Shown here one piece after another: positions 14,238-15,559 of a stretch of 15,559 bases of DNA. The notes under the pieces are model-generated. The model ran no database searches. It saw only the letters and a list, made by a program, of their open reading frames with translations, and was not told the origin of the DNA. The DNA comes from CAYGWP01 sp964353455 (GTDB lineage: Bacteria > Planctomycetota > Phycisphaerae > FEN-1346), in NCBI GenBank assembly GCA_964353455.1, contig CAYGWP010000379.1, forward strand, positions 1 to 15,559, given 5' to 3'. Positions within the stretch are counted from its first letter, which is position 1; every line of letters begins with the position of its first letter. Both the position numbers and the translations under genes were made by a program.

Positions 14238-15332
14238 TTAACCCATTTTGATTTCAACAAGGTCGATGCGATCAGCGTCGGCAGCCCCCAGGCCGAGTTT
14301 CTGGGCGTGGTCGAGCATGAGGCGTGCGGCCGTCATGGGCCACTCGCGTTTCTGGTTCTCGGCCCGCTTTGCCTCGAGGATCCGCAGGCCCACCGCCTCG
14401 GCGGCCACGGGGTCCGCAGAGACAATCAGGCCGCGGTAGTCCCACCGGTATTCAGGATTGTCGATAGGCCCCCCGGCAAAGAGAGGCCGGATGGCATCTA
14501 TGATCGCCAGGCGCGTCTTCGCCCGGATCGGCTCAAGCGCGTTAAGTTCCGGAATAGAGAGCGGCATCCGGCCGGGTTCCCAGCCATGGTACGCGGCGGG
14601 GTTGTTGATGCTCCCGAGGTGGTTCTTCAGGGCCGCCGACATCCCCTCCGCAGAATGCGACTTCAGGACCGAGACGTTCACGATGGCCGTCGCCTGGTCG
14701 GTGTAGAGGCGGCGGAGGCGCGTCTCCAGGCCGCGGCTCGGGAGCGTGAACGTGTCCGACAGTTCGTTGTACGGCGCGGGGATGGTGCGGTCAACAACGA
14801 GGATGCGGTCGGGCTTGACGCCGGCGACAGCCGCAAGTTGGGCGGACACGGCATCGTTGATCTCGGTATGGCTGTGGAGCGTTGGCCGGCCGATGGAGTT
14901 GTGCTTGACGGCGACGAAGTCGTCGGCCCGGCCGATCTTCTTCCAGGCGTCGGCCTCGTTGGCGGCGCCGGTCAGTTCCACGACGGCGCGGTCAACCATC
15001 TGCCGGACGACCGGGGGGTTGACGCGGTAATCCTTGATGATCACTTCGGGGTGGGTGATGACGACGACGCGGCTTCTCGGACCCGGGGCCGGCGGTTTCG
15101 GGGCCGGCAGCGGCACCGAAGGTTCGCTCGGCGGCGGCAAGGTCGGTGCAAGGGCTGCCGCGGCGAGGACCTGGAGGAACTCGCGCCGTGTGAGGCCGGC
15201 TTCATGCGCGCGTGCGGCAAGACGGCCCTCGCGCCGGGCGAAGTCGGCGGCGATCTCGCCGATCGCCAGATGCCCGCGTCCCGCGCCGGGGCGATGAGGC
15301 ATCTCGTCGCCACAATCGTGAGGCTTAAGCAT
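14238..15332 (-). CDS. DUF362 domain protein with Tat signal
   Basis: The protein has 364 residues. An unusually long N-region precedes a clear twin-arginine motif, T48-R49-R50-E51-F52-L53, and a hydrophobic stretch VLAAAALAP; a Pro-rich linker follows (about 67-86). The body matches DUF362: VKHNSIGRPTLHSHTEINDA, ILVVDRTIPA, IVNVSVLKSHSAEGMSAALK (a conserved core), then RLAIIDAIRPLF and GLIVSADPVAAEAVGL near the end. DUF362 proteins are often fused to ferredoxins; this one has no iron-sulfur cysteines and its reaction is unknown. The ATG at 15332 has GGAG 5 nt upstream; the ATG at 15302 is an alternative that shortens the N-region. It is the first gene of the operon as seen here, preceded by repeat DNA from 15358 on; no clear promoter is visible. 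Confidence 0.87.
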   Translation of the reverse strand: MLKPHDCGDEMPHRPGAGRGHLAIGEIAADFARREGRLAARAHEAGLTRREFLQVLAAAALAPTLPPPSEPSVPLPAPKPPAPGPRSRVVVITHPEVIIKDYRVNPPVVRQMVDRAVVELTGAANEADAWKKIGRADDFVAVKHNSIGRPTLHSHTEINDAVSAQLAAVAGVKPDRILVVDRTIPAPYNELSDTFTLPSRGLETRLRRLYTDQATAIVNVSVLKSHSAEGMSAALKNHLGSINNPAAYHGWEPGRMPLSIPELNALEPIRAKTRLAIIDAIRPLFAGGPIDNPEYRWDYRGLIVSADPVAAEAVGLRILEAKRAENQKREWPMTAARLMLDHAQKLGLGAADADRIDLVEIKMG

Positions 15333-15357
15333 TCGCGCTCCGGGCGGCACGCAAGGT

Positions 15358-15502
15358 GTGCCACGGCCGGCCTTGCCCGGCCGTGTTTTTTTCGGTCGTA
15401 CGGCCAAGTCAGAGATCACGGCGGGGCAAGACCCGCCGTGGCACGCCCGCCGCCGGCCCGAAAAAACAACACGCGCTCGTCTTCGACTCGCGGCTAAACG
15501 AG
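15358..15502. repeat. composite palindromic element, copy 3 (two hairpins plus TCGCGGCTAAA unit)
   Basis: An outer stem GTGCCACGG (15358-15366) pairs with CCGTGGCAC (15436-15444). Inside are two 24-nt hairpins with 9-bp stems, 15362-15385 and 15417-15440. The second is an inverted copy of the first, differing at three positions. Two of those differences form one compensated base pair (C-G to G-C) and the third is in the loop. To the right, GACTCGCGGCTAAAC (15485-15499) adds the 11-mer of the operon hairpins at 15488-15498, with CTCGT/ACGAG (15476-15480 and 15498-15502) as a short flanking pair. It lies upstream of the DUF362 gene, so it probably overlaps its leader or promoter region. Confidence 0.75.
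15362..15392 (+). terminator. terminator-like hairpin with T-tract, part of the repeat element
   Basis: A 9-bp GC-rich stem (15362-15370 with 15377-15385), a 6-nt loop and seven T residues (15386-15392) have the form of an intrinsic terminator on the plus strand. No plus-strand gene precedes it here, so it would only stop transcripts antisense to the DUF362 gene; it may be no more than the repeat's own structure. Confidence 0.3.
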
Positions 15503-15537
15503 TAAGGGCGCGCCTGCTTCGTCATTGCGGATTTGCG

Positions 15538-15559
15538 CGGCGGGTCGGGAGACCCGCCG
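15538..15559. repeat. short hairpin at right edge
   Basis: CGGCGGGTC (15538-15546) and GACCCGCCG (15551-15559) form a perfect 9-bp stem with loop GGGA, ending exactly at the window edge. It is probably another member of the intergenic hairpin set, but its outer parts are cut off. The stretch 15503-15537 shows nothing else. Confidence 0.5.

Noticed and set aside
14055..15497. 480-residue plus-strand open frame opposite DUF362
   Set aside because: Antisense shadow; the minus strand has a Tat motif and conserved DUF362 stretches.
1..15559. tRNA, rRNA, riboswitch or insertion-sequence transposase
   Set aside because: I looked between the genes and found no cloverleaf, no conserved riboswitch core and no transposase frame; absence was judged by eye only.

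Overview
This is a high-GC, gene-dense window with ten protein genes and unusually structured intergenic DNA. The content fits an anaerobic or facultative bacterium of the planctomycete (PVC) type: a 2-oxoacid:ferredoxin oxidoreductase, a WxPGxW-repeat proline-rich lipoprotein, an MJ0042-type zinc-ribbon membrane protein, Tat-exported ThuA and DUF362 proteins, kelch/propeller and FG-GAP secreted proteins, and many hairpin repeats between genes. The lineage call is an inference from gene style; there is no rRNA or marker gene here.

Layout, left to right. Positions 1-829 (minus) hold the delta (partial) and gamma subunits of a pyruvate/2-oxoacid:ferredoxin oxidoreductase, behind a good sigma70-like promoter at 895-923. 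Positions 943-1083 are a large palindromic repeat. Positions 1097-2185 (minus) encode a zinc-ribbon membrane protein, and 2500-4536 (plus) a WxPGxW-repeat lipoprotein; they are divergent across about 310 bp that holds promoter candidates for both. Positions 4691-5713 (minus) encode a membrane-anchored calcineurin-type phosphoesterase that converges on the lipoprotein gene across a GC-rich hairpin. A second large palindromic repeat (5831-5954) lies between it and 6069-9389 (plus), a 1106-residue secreted protein with a beta-propeller-like region, a complete metallo-beta-lactamase-fold domain and six FG-GAP-type calcium-binding repeats.

Positions 9400-15332 (minus) look like one operon, transcribed right to left: a DUF362 protein (Tat signal), a ThuA-like protein (Tat signal), a phosphate butyryltransferase-family enzyme, a two-ACT-domain protein of IlvH (acetolactate synthase small subunit) type, and a secreted kelch-repeat protein. 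Three of its four junctions carry the same short hairpin in the same orientation.

The most unusual signal is the intergenic repeat family. The 11-mer TCGCGGCTAAA (either strand) occurs six times and the heptamer GTGGCAC six times, all found between genes and combined in different ways inside larger palindromes. Two of these palindromes share a near-identical 16-base terminus, and one double hairpin shows a compensatory base-pair change. This looks like a modular, BIME/REP- or MITE-like family. Metabolically, the oxidoreductase makes acyl-CoA and the Ptb-type enzyme turns acyl-CoA into acyl-phosphate, so the two could meet in fermentative energy conservation; that link is inference.
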